In this document: positions 8,815 through 16,625 of the stretch, in pieces | Numbering within the stretch: the stretch's first letter is position 1 | How the letters are laid out: each line of letters opens with the position of its first letter | Source: Sphaerobacter sp. | GTDB lineage: Bacteria > Chloroflexota > Chloroflexia > Thermomicrobiales > Thermomicrobiaceae | NCBI GenBank assembly: GCA_029961075.1 | Contig: JASBVL010000039.1 | Span: 1-33,725 of the forward strand | Length of the DNA: 33,725 nucleotides | Direction of reading: 5' to 3' | The notes under the pieces: model-generated | The model's input: the letters and a program-made list of their open reading frames with translations, nothing else | Database searches by the model: none | Told to the model about the DNA's origin: nothing | Translations under genes and position numbers: made by a program

Positions 8815-9297
8815 ATGGCGAAGACGCACGCGCCCGCGGGGCGGGGTGGCGAGAAGGTCGTCACCACCAACCGCAAGGCGTATCACGACTACCATATCGA
8901 AGAGGAGATCGAGGCGGGTATCGTCCTGACCGGCACGGAGATCAAGTCGATCCGGGCCGGGCGGGTCAACCTGCGCGACGCCTACGCGCGCTTCGAGAAC
9001 GGTGAGCTGTGGCTGGTCGGGATGCACATCTCACCGTACGAGCAGGCGGGCAGCTACTTCCAACACGACCCGGATCGCCCGCGGAAGCTGCTGGTCCACC
9101 GGAATGAGCTGGCGTACCTGCGTAGCCGGGTCGAGGCCAAGGGCTACACCCTGGTCCCGCTGCGGCTGGTGCTGCGCAAAGGGCTGGCGAAGGTCGATCT
9201 GGGGGTGGCGCGCGGGAAGAAGCTCTACGACAAGCGCGAGGCGCTGGCCGAGCGGGACGCGCGCCGCGAGATGGAGCGGGCGTTGCGCCAGCGCTAG
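8815..9297 (+). CDS. smpB: SsrA-binding protein SmpB
   Basis: Binds the tRNA-like part of tmRNA and brings it to stalled ribosomes for trans-translation. The 160-residue protein shows the family sequence throughout: [64 protein letters not shown], and the basic C-terminal tail [20 protein letters not shown] that occupies the mRNA channel. ATG 8815 gives the normal N-terminus; there is no Shine-Dalgarno sequence, in keeping with the promoter placement. The tmRNA gene, its functional partner, starts 32 bp after the stop, and that gene's -35 box lies inside the last smpB codons. Confidence 0.98.
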   Translation: MAKTHAPAGRGGEKVVTTNRKAYHDYHIEEEIEAGIVLTGTEIKSIRAGRVNLRDAYARFENGELWLVGMHISPYEQAGSYFQHDPDRPRKLLVHRNELAYLRSRVEAKGYTLVPLRLVLRKGLAKVDLGVARGKKLYDKREALAERDARREMERALRQR

Positions 9298-9311
9298 GGA
9301 TCGGGTATCCT
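9283..9311 (+). promoter_or_regulatory. Promoter of the tmRNA gene
   Basis: TTGCGC (9283-9288), exactly 17 bp, then TATCCT (9306-9311). The -35 lies within the 3' end of smpB. Transcription should begin near 9318, giving a short 5' leader to be removed (RNase P) at the mature tmRNA end at 9330. The same architecture, with TATCAT, is seen before the SRP RNA gene. Confidence 0.7.
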
Positions 9312-9329
9312 TAAACACGACGCATCTAC

Positions 9330-9679
9330 GGGGATGTCTGGATTCGACAGGGCGGTAGGTGCGAAGATTGCAAGCCGAGGTCGCCCCGGGACTCGTAAAA
9401 AGGGGCAACGCCATAAACGGCAACGAGTCTTACGCTCTGGCTGCCTAAGTAGCAGCCACGTCCACCTCGACCCTCCCCCGGCGGGTTGGGAGTGGGCGCC
9501 ACACAGCCGGGGTGCGGCTGGTCTGAGTGTCGGATAGGATCAGCTCAAGACCATCTGACTACCGCGATGGAACCCTGTCGGTGGGGGTCCGGCGCGGGAG
9601 ATCAAAACACCGACTAAGCTTGTAGGATATCTTCGGCCGAACGTTCTGGACGGGGGTTCGACTCCCCCCATCTCCACCG
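9330..9679 (+). ncRNA. ssrA: transfer-messenger RNA (tmRNA)
   Basis: Rescues ribosomes stalled on broken mRNA and tags the nascent protein for proteolysis. The 5' end GGGGATG pairs with CATCTCC at 9669-9675 to form the alanine-tRNA-like acceptor stem. The canonical 5' box TCTGGATTCGAC follows. The T-arm is GGGGG-TTCGACT-CCCCC (9652-9668). The tag reading frame at 9404-9448 reads GNAINGNESYALAA then TAA. The ALAA end is the standard degradation signal; the exact resume codon is less certain than the end. The discriminator A (9676) is followed by CCG, not CCA, so the 3' CCA is not fully encoded. It lies directly after smpB. Confidence 0.95.
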
Positions 9680-9683
9680 AATC

Positions 9684-9707
9684 GGGGCCGGGCAGACGCC
9701 CGGCCCT
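9684..9707 (+). terminator. Intrinsic terminator after tmRNA
   Basis: A 9-bp GC-rich stem (GGGCCGGGC at 9685-9693 with GCCCGGCCC at 9698-9706) and an AGAC loop, followed by a pyrimidine-rich, T-containing tail. It starts 5 bp after the tmRNA 3' end and separates it from the convergent gene at 9774. Confidence 0.75.
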
Positions 9708-9773
9708 CGTGCTTCTCTGCTTCTGGCAGCCGGTCTGTCTCCCGGGCACCGCGGTGCCTGGCGGCAAGCGGCG

Positions 9774-9989
9774 TTACCCCGCAATCTCCAGCAGATAGTC
9801 GTCCCCCTCCCGGCGGATGCGGAAGCGGCTGCCGCCGTAGGTGACGAACTCACCGTCGGGAATGCCCGGCGGGAGGTTGACGATCCGCGAGTCTGCCGGG
9901 ATGCGCAGCGCGGCCGACCGCGGGCGCCGCGCAGCCGGCTCCGGTACGCCGTACGCCGAGTTCTCTCCGCAGCGTGGACAGTAGCCCAT
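9774..9989 (-). CDS. Small CxxC-containing hypothetical protein
   Basis: 71 residues, not assigned to a named family. It starts MGYCPRCGENSAYG, a single CPxCG zinc-ribbon-like knuckle at residues 4-7. An Arg/Ala/Pro-rich linker follows, then a compact C-terminal part (VNLPPGIPDGEFVTYGGSRF, RIRREGDDYLLEIAG) that could form a small beta barrel. Only one Cys pair is visible, so metal binding would need a second pair from a partner or dimer. The ATG at 9989 has GGAGAGGG upstream. It lies 75 bp after the EVE-domain gene on the same strand and may be co-transcribed. Confidence 0.6.
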   Translation of the reverse strand: MGYCPRCGENSAYGVPEPAARRPRSAALRIPADSRIVNLPPGIPDGEFVTYGGSRFRIRREGDDYLLEIAG

Positions 9990-10064
9990 CGGTCGTTCCC
10001 TCTCCGTCCGTGACGCCCGCGGCCGGGGCCGCGGCGGGCCACCAGTGGTTCATGCTCCGCCGAG

Positions 10065-10538
10065 TCAGGAAGCCGGGGCGGCCGCCGCGGCGCTCACGAG
10101 CGCGCTCCGGATGAGGTCGTAGTCGTGCCGGGAGATGCGGTGCACGTTGCCCTGGAACGCCAGGGTCCAGTTCTCCGGCGGCCACTTCTGCACGTGCTCC
10201 ATCTCACGCGCCACCTCCTCCGCCGGGAGGAACGCGCCGTCCGGCAGGACGATATCCGGCTCGATGTGGACCCGGTAGGGGTAGTCCTCGGCCTGCTTCT
10301 TCGGATTGCTGCTCTTCCAGATGATGGTGTGGTCTTCGAAGTAGTCGGAGGTCACGGTGGCGATCGCAGCGAAGGCCTTCACGCCCGTGACGTAGTAGAT
10401 GAACTTGTCGCCGGGACGCATCTGCTCGGCCTTCTTGCGGTGGCGACTCTTGACCCCCTGGATCGTGAAGCCGTGCGCGCGAGTGGTCGCGAAATTCTCC
10501 GGAGACCCCACGATGATCCAGTAGTTGGGCTCGGCCAC
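10065..10538 (-). CDS. EVE domain-containing protein
   Basis: 157 residues, nearly all one EVE domain (PUA/ASCH/YTH-like fold). Seen features are NYWIIVGSPENF at the N-terminus, KSRHRKKAEQMRPGDKFIYYVTG, KAFAAIATVTSDYFED, YPYRVHIEPDIVLPD, and EMEHVQKWPPENWTLAFQGNVHRIS. EVE domains are known or proposed to bind modified bases in DNA or RNA. Here the protein stands alone, without a fused nuclease or helicase. The GTG start at 10538 is supported by a very strong AAAGGAGGG upstream, preferable to the in-frame ATG at 10574. An extended -10 (TGGCATAAT on the minus strand, 10581-10573) lies ~30 bp before the start. Confidence 0.88.
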   Translation of the reverse strand: MAEPNYWIIVGSPENFATTRAHGFTIQGVKSRHRKKAEQMRPGDKFIYYVTGVKAFAAIATVTSDYFEDHTIIWKSSNPKKQAEDYPYRVHIEPDIVLPDGAFLPAEEVAREMEHVQKWPPENWTLAFQGNVHRISRHDYDLIRSALVSAAAAAPAS

Positions 10539-10572
10539 GGGTAGTCCCTCCTTTCGTCGTGCCGTCCCGGGC

Positions 10573-10581
10573 ATTATGCCA
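10573..10581 (-). promoter_or_regulatory. Extended -10 promoter of the EVE-domain gene
   Basis: On the minus strand TGGCATAAT, a TGn-extended CATAAT box (10578-10573). The predicted start near 10566 gives a leader of about 28 nt that includes the AAAGGAGGG ribosome site of GTG 10538. No good -35 is visible. Confidence 0.5.
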
Positions 10582-10683
10582 CAGTCCGGTCAGTGGCGTC
10601 GCCAGTTCATTGCGTACGAACGCAGGGATGACCGGTGGCTCATCATATGCAGGTCAGGGGTGCGCTGGGGATGGGCGCGGGTA

Positions 10684-10713
10684 TTGCGATGCTGGAGCAG
10701 GCTCCGGCATACT
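10684..10713 (+). promoter_or_regulatory. Candidate promoter of the glcDEF operon
   Basis: TTGCGA (10684-10689), an 18-bp spacer and CATACT (10708-10713). The predicted start near 10720 gives a 30-nt leader containing the AGGAG ribosome site of glcD. Divergent from the EVE gene; about 210 bp separate the two starts and nothing else was recognised there. Confidence 0.45.
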
Positions 10714-10750
10714 GTCAGCGAAGGGCGTCAGCGACGAAGGAGTGTGGCCT

Positions 10751-12220
10751 ATGGACAGGGCGACGCTGCGCGAGCGACTGGAGGCGGTCGTCGGCGCGGG
10801 CGGCGTCGTGGCCGACCCGAGTGAGCTGGTGGTCTACGAGTACGATGCGTCGGACGAGGCCATAGCCGGCCGCCACCGGCCGGACTTCGTGGTGCTGCCG
10901 GAGACGACGGAGCAGGTCGCGGCGGTCGTGCGACTGGCCCGGGAGTACGGGCTGCCGGTGACGCCGCGGGGTGCCGGGACGGGCCTGGCCGGGGGCGCGA
11001 TCGCCGCGCGCGGCGGGATCATGGTCGTCCTGACCCGGATGAACCGCATCCTCGAGATCAACGAGCGTGATCGCTACGCGATCGTCGAGCCGGGCGTGAT
11101 CAACCTGGAACTCTCCACCGCGACCCTGCCGCGCGGCTACTTCTTCGCACCGGACCCCTCGTCCCAGCGGGCCTGCACGATCGGCGGCAACGTGGCGAAC
11201 AACTCGGGCGGTCCCCACTGCCTGAAGTACGGCGTCACCTCGAACCACATCATGGGGCTCGAGGTCGTACTGCCCAGCGGCGAAGTGGTGTGGACCGGCG
11301 GTCCGGTGCCCGAGTCGCCCGGGGTCGATCTCACCGGCGTCCTGGTCGGGTCTGAGGGGACGCTGGGGATCGTCACCAAGGTGATGGTGCGGCTGACGCG
11401 CAACCCCGAGGCGGTGAGCGTCTTGCTGGCGCCGTTCCCCACCATCGAGACGGCCTCGAACGCGGTGTCGGCCATCGTTGCGGCCGGGGTGCTGCCGGCG
11501 GCGCTGGAGATGATGGACCGCTTGTCGATCCAGGCGGTGGAGGCGGCGTTCCACGCCGGCTACCCCACCGATGCCGGGGCGGTGCTGCTGGTCGAGATCG
11601 ACGGCCTGGCGGAGGCGGTCGCCGAGAGCGCGGACGCCATCACCGATATCTGCCGCCAGCACGACGCGACCGAGGTGCGCGTGGCGGCCTCCGCCGAAGA
11701 GCGGGAGGCGCTCTGGTTCGCCCGGAAGGCGGCCTTCGGCGCGATGGGCCGCCTGACGCCGAACTACTACCTCCAGGATGCGACGGTGCCGCGCACCCAG
11801 CTCCCACCGACGCTCCAGTTCGTCGAGGAGCTCAGCCGGGAGTACCGGCTGCGGATCGCGAACGTGTTTCACGCCGGCGACGGCAACCTCCACCCGCTGA
11901 TCCTCTTCGACCGCTACGAGAAGGGGGCCATCGAGCGGGTGCTCCGCGCCGGCACCGACCTGCTGACGTACTGCGTCGAGCGGGGCGGCACCGTCTCCGG
12001 GGAGCACGGCATCGGGCTGGAGAAGAAGGACTACCTGACCTTGATCTTCACCCCGGACGACCTGGCGGCGATGGCGGGCTTGAAGCGGAGCTTCGACCCG
12101 CTCGCGTACTTCAACCCGGACAAGGTCTTCCCCACGTCCTTCTCCTGCGGCGAGCTGGCTGCGGTGAAGGCAGCAGGCGTCCCGGTGTCGGGTGGACTGG
12201 GGCTCGAGGATGTCATCTGA
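10751..12220 (+). CDS. glcD: Glycolate/D-lactate oxidase FAD-binding subunit GlcD
   Basis: Oxidises glycolate or a similar 2-hydroxy acid with FAD. 489 residues. The FAD-binding (PCMH-type) domain is clear: PRGAGTGLAGGA at residues 72-83, GGNVANNSGGPHCLKYG, and LVGSEGTLGIVTKV. The C-terminal FAD-oxidase domain has HAGDGNLHPL and GTVSGEHGIGLEKKDYL, ending in the usual FDPLAYFNPDKVFP. ATG 10751 follows AGGAG at suitable spacing; longer in-frame upstream sequence lacks family similarity. The next gene starts 11 bp before this stop, so glcD and glcE are translationally coupled. Whether the substrate is glycolate, lactate or another hydroxy acid is not decidable. Confidence 0.95.
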   Translation: MDRATLRERLEAVVGAGGVVADPSELVVYEYDASDEAIAGRHRPDFVVLPETTEQVAAVVRLAREYGLPVTPRGAGTGLAGGAIAARGGIMVVLTRMNRILEINERDRYAIVEPGVINLELSTATLPRGYFFAPDPSSQRACTIGGNVANNSGGPHCLKYGVTSNHIMGLEVVLPSGEVVWTGGPVPESPGVDLTGVLVGSEGTLGIVTKVMVRLTRNPEAVSVLLAPFPTIETASNAVSAIVAAGVLPAALEMMDRLSIQAVEAAFHAGYPTDAGAVLLVEIDGLAEAVAESADAITDICRQHDATEVRVAASAEEREALWFARKAAFGAMGRLTPNYYLQDATVPRTQLPPTLQFVEELSREYRLRIANVFHAGDGNLHPLILFDRYEKGAIERVLRAGTDLLTYCVERGGTVSGEHGIGLEKKDYLTLIFTPDDLAAMAGLKRSFDPLAYFNPDKVFPTSFSCGELAAVKAAGVPVSGGLGLEDVI

Positions 12221-13511
12221 TCGCCTGAGCACGGTGCGCAACCTCGAGGCGCTCTCCGACGGGGTGGCGCGGCGGGACCCGTCGGCGTACCCGGTGGATG
12301 GCGTGCTGCCGGCGGTGGCGCTGGCGCCCGCCACGGTCGAGGAGGTGAGCGCCTGCCTGGCTGCCGCCGACGAGGCGGGGCTCGCGGTGGTGCCGTGGGG
12401 CGGCGGGTCCCACATGGCGCTGGGCAATCACGTGTCGGCCTATGACGTCGCGCTCGATCTACGCGCCCTGAACGCGGTGGTGCAGCACGAGCCCGACGAC
12501 CTGACGATCGCGGTGCAGGCGGGCTGCACGGTTGCCGCGCTCGATCGGCACCTGGCCAACCACGGGCAGATCTTGCCGATCGACGTGGCCCAGCCGGAGC
12601 GGGCGACGATCGGCGGGCTGCTCGCGACCGGCCTGGCCGGGCCGCGCCGCTTCGGTTACGGCGCGCTACGCGATCTCCTGATCGGGATCACCGTCGTGCT
12701 GCCGCGTGGCACGGTCGCCAGGGGCGGCGGGATGGTCGTCAAGAACGTGTCGGGCTTCGACATGATGCGCCTCTACTACGGCTCGCTCGGCTCGCTGGCG
12801 GTCATCACCCAGGCCAATTTCAAGGTCATCCCCCGGCCGCGCGCGCAGCGCACGGTCCTGGCGCGGTTCTCGTCGCTGGCGGCGGCGGCGCGGGCGGCGG
12901 AGGCGGTGCGCATGTCCCAGCTCGCCCCGACGGCGATCGTCGCGGTGAACGAGGCGGCGGCGCGCCAGGCCGATCTCCCGGCGGCTGCCTGGTCGGTCGG
13001 CCTCCGCTGCGAGGCACCGCCGGTGGCGGTGGCGCGCCAGGCGGAGCGGATCGCGGAGGCGATCGGCGCCGAGGCGGCGGCGACCGAGGTGATCGACCAC
13101 GACGGAACGGAGCCCCTGTGGCAGCGGATCAACCTTGCCCTCGACGCGGCGCCCGCCGAGCAGACGATCGGCGTCCGGGTGGGGGCGGCACCGTCCCAGT
13201 TGGTGACCGTGGCGGAGGCGATGATCGCGTCCTTGACGGCGCTCGACCTGGAGCCGGCGCTGACCCTCGATTTCGGGAGCGGCCTGGCCTATGTGCGAAC
13301 CGCCGGCGATCCGGGCGTCCTGCTGCGCGCCTGGGACGAGCTGGCGCGGCTCGGTGCGCACGCGACGCTGCTGACCGCGCCCGCCGCGATCAAGCGGAGC
13401 ACCGAGGTCTTCGGGCGCGAGCCGCAGGGCTTCGCGACGATGCGAGCGCTGAAGGCGGAGTTCGACCCGCGGGGCACGCTGAACCGCGGCCGGTTCATTG
13501 GCAACCTCTAG
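12210..13511 (+). CDS. glcE: Glycolate oxidase subunit GlcE (FAD-binding)
   Basis: Second flavin-binding subunit of the GlcDEF complex, 433 residues, in the expected position between glcD and glcF. The PCMH FAD fold is seen in VVPWGGGSHMALGN, LDRHLANHGQILPID, ATIGGLLATGLAGPRRFGYG, LRDLLIGITVVLPRGTVARGGGMVVKNVSGFDMMRLYYGS read in order. It ends with LKAEFDPRGTLNRGRF, typical of GlcE. The C-terminal part is more variable. ATG 12210 overlaps the end of glcD by 11 bp and has GGGG upstream; a GTG at 12192 is an alternative. Confidence 0.93.
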   Translation: MSSDRLSTVRNLEALSDGVARRDPSAYPVDGVLPAVALAPATVEEVSACLAAADEAGLAVVPWGGGSHMALGNHVSAYDVALDLRALNAVVQHEPDDLTIAVQAGCTVAALDRHLANHGQILPIDVAQPERATIGGLLATGLAGPRRFGYGALRDLLIGITVVLPRGTVARGGGMVVKNVSGFDMMRLYYGSLGSLAVITQANFKVIPRPRAQRTVLARFSSLAAAARAAEAVRMSQLAPTAIVAVNEAAARQADLPAAAWSVGLRCEAPPVAVARQAERIAEAIGAEAAATEVIDHDGTEPLWQRINLALDAAPAEQTIGVRVGAAPSQLVTVAEAMIASLTALDLEPALTLDFGSGLAYVRTAGDPGVLLRAWDELARLGAHATLLTAPAAIKRSTEVFGREPQGFATMRALKAEFDPRGTLNRGRFIGNL

Positions 13512-13551
13512 GAGCAGCCGGAGCGGAGCTGCCGGACGAAGGAACGGATTC

Positions 13552-14898
13552 ATGGCGACCACAGCTCCCATCGAGACGCTTGGTGGCTTTCGCGGCCACG
13601 ACCTGCCGAGCCGCGACGTGATCCGGTCGTGTGTCCACTGCGGCCTCTGCCTCCCCTCGTGCCCGACCTACGTCATGACGCGCCGCGAGCGCTCCTCCCC
13701 GCGCGGCCGGATCTGGCTGATGAAGGAGGTGAGCGAGGGCAAGCTCGACCTGCTTGACCCGCTCTTCGAGGAGGAGATGTACCTCTGCCTCAACTGTCGG
13801 GCCTGTGAGGCGGTGTGCCCCTCGGGCGTCAAGTACGGTGAGATCGTCGAGGCGTCGCGCGCACAGATCGAGCAGGCGCGGCAGCCTGCTCCCAAGGTGC
13901 GGCTGCTCCGGAAGCTGGTCTTCCACTTCCTCTTCACGGACATGCGGCGCTTCCGCGCGGCCAGCGCGGCGCTGCGCCTCTACCAGCGCTCACCGCTGCC
14001 GCGGCTCCTCGAGCGCTCCGGTCTGCTCACGCGGCTCGGGCTGGCCGAGGCCCACAAGCTCATGCCCACGGTGAGCGCCCGCTTCGTCGTGCCGTCCGGG
14101 GAGACGATGCCCGCCCAGGGCACCTGGCGCGGGCGGGTCGGGCTCTTCACGGGCTGCATCATGAGCACCGCCTACGCGGATATCCACCAGGCCACCATCC
14201 GCGTGCTGACGCGCAATGGGTATGAGGTCACCCTGATCAATGGACAGGGCTGTTGTGGCGCGCTCCACGTCCATGCTGGTGACCCCAACGCCGGGCGCGC
14301 GCTGGCGCGGAAGAACATCGATGCCTTCGACAACCCGCATCTGGACGCCATCATCGTGAACGCCGCCGGGTGTGGCGCCGCGCTCAAGGAGTACGGGCAC
14401 CTGCTGAAGGATGACCCGGCGTACGCCGAGCGCGCGGCCGCGTTCGCCAGCCGGGTCCAGGACGTGACCGAGTTCCTGGCCGCGCAGGGTCTGAGCGCCG
14501 AGCCGGGGCCACTGCCGATCACGGTCACCTACCAGGAGCCGTGTCACCTGGCGCACGCGCAGCGGATCACGCGGCAGCCCCGCCACCTGCTCAAGGCCAT
14601 TCCGGAGCTGCGCCTGGTGGAGATGCCGGAGTCGTCGCTCTGCTGCGGCAGCGCCGGGATCTACAACCTCATGCGGCCCGAGATGGCGAGCGCGCTCCTC
14701 GCGCGGAAGCTGGACAACGCGCTCTCGACCGGGGCGGGCGTGATCGTCTCCGCCAATCCCGGCTGCATGCTTCAGTTGACGGCCGGGCTGCGCGCCCGTG
14801 GGGATAGCCGCCCGGTCCTCCACCTGGTGGAGGTCCTCGACCGCGCGTATGCCGCGGCCGAGGCGCACGCCCGATCGGTGGGCGCCGACGCTCAGTAG
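13552..14898 (+). CDS. glcF: Glycolate oxidase iron-sulfur subunit GlcF
   Basis: Electron-transfer subunit of GlcDEF, 448 residues. Two complete 4Fe-4S ferredoxin motifs lie near the N-terminus: CVHCGLCLPSC (C27, C30, C33, C37) and CLNCRACEAVC (C79, C82, C85, C89). Two CCG-type cysteine-rich domains follow, with GCCGALHVHAG and SLCCGSAGIYNLM, probably binding further Fe-S centres. The complex should pass electrons to the membrane quinone pool. ATG 13552 has GAAGGAA upstream and lies 40 bp after glcE. A weak hairpin (GTGCCTG 14903-14909 with CAGGCAC 14934-14940) follows the stop. Confidence 0.95.
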   Translation: MATTAPIETLGGFRGHDLPSRDVIRSCVHCGLCLPSCPTYVMTRRERSSPRGRIWLMKEVSEGKLDLLDPLFEEEMYLCLNCRACEAVCPSGVKYGEIVEASRAQIEQARQPAPKVRLLRKLVFHFLFTDMRRFRAASAALRLYQRSPLPRLLERSGLLTRLGLAEAHKLMPTVSARFVVPSGETMPAQGTWRGRVGLFTGCIMSTAYADIHQATIRVLTRNGYEVTLINGQGCCGALHVHAGDPNAGRALARKNIDAFDNPHLDAIIVNAAGCGAALKEYGHLLKDDPAYAERAAAFASRVQDVTEFLAAQGLSAEPGPLPITVTYQEPCHLAHAQRITRQPRHLLKAIPELRLVEMPESSLCCGSAGIYNLMRPEMASALLARKLDNALSTGAGVIVSANPGCMLQLTAGLRARGDSRPVLHLVEVLDRAYAAAEAHARSVGADAQ

Positions 14899-15262
14899 CC
14901 CTGTGCCTGGCCGGGGAGGGTTCCGTGCTCGCGCAGGCACGGGCCGGCAGCCGGGCCCAGCGCGCCAACCCTCGGGCCGGAACGGGAAACCCACCGAACG
15001 GGCCGGGTTCGCCCGCCGGCACCGACCCCTAGCGGACACCGCGTGTGCTGCTCTCAGGTCGAGGAGGGCCTGGTGGCCCCTCCGCCCCCGGGCGGCTCCG
15101 TGCCACAGGGCCTCCTCCCGCCGGGCCTCGCCCGTTTCCCACCCCCAAGCCATCGGTGCGGGCCTGTCTGGTCTCGCCGGACGCACCCGGCGGCACCTGT
15201 TACACTTGCGCGCGGCGGCCGAGGGTCCGCCGTGGTCCCCGTGGAGGAGGAGTCTCGCGTCG
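14899..15262. other. 364-bp intergenic region with imperfect hairpins
   Basis: No gene is visible. It holds the weak hairpin after glcF (14903-14940) and a 4-bp CGGG-TTCG-CCCG tetraloop hairpin (15004-15015). A larger imperfect inverted repeat pairs 15061-15076 with 15102-15116 around an inner CCGCC/GGCGG stem. An extended -10 (TGTTACACT, 15198-15206) lies before the next gene. I do not recognise a riboswitch class. Confidence 0.4.
15198..15206 (+). promoter_or_regulatory. Extended -10 promoter before the secreted protein gene
   Basis: TGTTACACT: TACACT at 15201-15206 with the TGn extension. Transcription from about 15213 would give a 50-nt leader with the strong GGAGGAGGAG ribosome site at 15243-15252. 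No -35 consensus is seen. Confidence 0.45.
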
Positions 15263-16525
15263 ATGAGCCTGCACCGGTCGCTCGTTGTGCTGCTGCTCGT
15301 GCTCACCCTGGTGGCCCCACTTCCGGCCCTGGCCGAGGATGGCGCAACCCCCGGGTCATCCCCGGTCGCCGGCACGCCCGCCGCGACGCCCGCGGCAACC
15401 GGGAACGGCGTGATCGCGGGCACGGTCAAGAACGGGACCCCGGGCGGCGGCGGCGTGGGTGGTCTGGAGGTGCGCCTGACGCGCTTCCGGGGGACGACCC
15501 AGGCGGAGGAGTCCACGACGACGACCGCGCAGGACGGCACGTTCCGCTTCGAGCGACTCCCCGTCAACCAGGGTGAAGCCTTCGTCGTCACGGTGCGGTA
15601 CCAGGGTGTGGACTACTACAGCGACGTCATCGCGCTGGCCGATAACCCGGAGACGACGACCGAGGTCACAGTGTACGAGCCGACCGACGACGCGAGCGTG
15701 CTGGCGATCGCGTCACGTGGGATCATCATCGCGGGGGCCGATCGAGAGCGTGGCGCCCTCGAGATCTTCGAGATCGTCTCGCTTGACAATACGAGCGATC
15801 GGGCGTACGTCGGCCGGGACGGCGCCGTCCTTAGGATCCCGCTGCCGCAGGGCGCCACCCAGATCATCCAGCAGCCTGGCTTCAACTTTGGCCAACCGGA
15901 GGTCCGGGACGGTGCGCTGGTGACCACCGGCGCCATCACGCCCGGCAGCCACGACGCCATGTTCGCCTACCTGCTGCCCTACGAGGGGCGCAGCCTGACC
16001 TTCGAGATTGGCACGGCACAGCCGACCGACGCGCTCAGCGTCCTCATCGAGGACGGCAGCTATGAGATCGCGTCGCCGTCGATGCAGGACGCGGGCACCG
16101 CCACCATCGGCGACACCACCTACCGGGTCCTGACCGTCGAGCGGCCCGTCGTGGGCGATGTCGTCGCGGTCACCGTCAGTGATCTGCCACGGCCAGGGTC
16201 GGGGAACTCGGCGCGGGGGCCCCTCTATGCGGGGATTGCGGCGGTGCTGGGATTGGTCGTCGCCGGTGGGCTGATGTGGCAGACAGTCCGGCGGCGACGT
16301 GAGGCGGCCGCCGTGGGGGCGGGGGCCGGGACGGTCCTGCCGGACGACCCAGCCGGGCTGGAGGACGAGCGCCTGGCATTGGCGGCGGAGCTGAACCGGC
16401 TCGACGAGGAGCACGCCGCCGGTCAGATCGACGATGCGACCTACCAGCAGGAGCGGGACGAGATCCTGGAGGATCTGCGGGCGATCTCGCGCCGGCTGCG
16501 CGGGCTGGAGGACTCGGGGGGCTGA
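15263..16525 (+). CDS. Secreted membrane-anchored protein with carboxypeptidase-regulatory-like domain
   Basis: 420 residues, function unknown. It has a cleavable signal peptide (MSLHRSLVVLLLVLTLVAPLPALAE region) and a low-complexity linker rich in Thr, Pro and Ala. A carboxypeptidase-regulatory-like beta domain follows (GVIAGTVKNGT... TTTTAQDGTFRFERLPVNQG). A larger extracytoplasmic beta-rich domain, a single membrane helix near residues 313-335 (LYAGIAAVLGLVVAGGL) and a basic stop-transfer RRRR come next. A cytoplasmic coiled-coil tail (LAAELNRLDEEHAAGQIDD) ends the protein. The topology is extracellular sensor or cell-surface scaffold with a short inner tail. ATG 15263 follows GGAGGAGGAG. 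The S9 peptidase gene follows 100 bp downstream. Confidence 0.75.
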   Translation: MSLHRSLVVLLLVLTLVAPLPALAEDGATPGSSPVAGTPAATPAATGNGVIAGTVKNGTPGGGGVGGLEVRLTRFRGTTQAEESTTTTAQDGTFRFERLPVNQGEAFVVTVRYQGVDYYSDVIALADNPETTTEVTVYEPTDDASVLAIASRGIIIAGADRERGALEIFEIVSLDNTSDRAYVGRDGAVLRIPLPQGATQIIQQPGFNFGQPEVRDGALVTTGAITPGSHDAMFAYLLPYEGRSLTFEIGTAQPTDALSVLIEDGSYEIASPSMQDAGTATIGDTTYRVLTVERPVVGDVVAVTVSDLPRPGSGNSARGPLYAGIAAVLGLVVAGGLMWQTVRRRREAAAVGAGAGTVLPDDPAGLEDERLALAAELNRLDEEHAAGQIDDATYQQERDEILEDLRAISRRLRGLEDSGG

Positions 16526-16625
16526 GGCTGCCGGCGCGTGTTTCCGGGCGTGCCCCGCCTCGGGCGCGTCCGGCCTGTGCTACCATGCCGGCAGTGATTG
16601 CCGCGGCGAGGGGAGGAGGCAGACT

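Noticed and set aside
14899-15262. Possible riboswitch or tRNA (a GGTTCG-type T-loop-like hairpin at 15004-15015)
   Set aside because: No conserved riboswitch core and no acceptor or anticodon arms could be assembled; it is a simple tetraloop hairpin.
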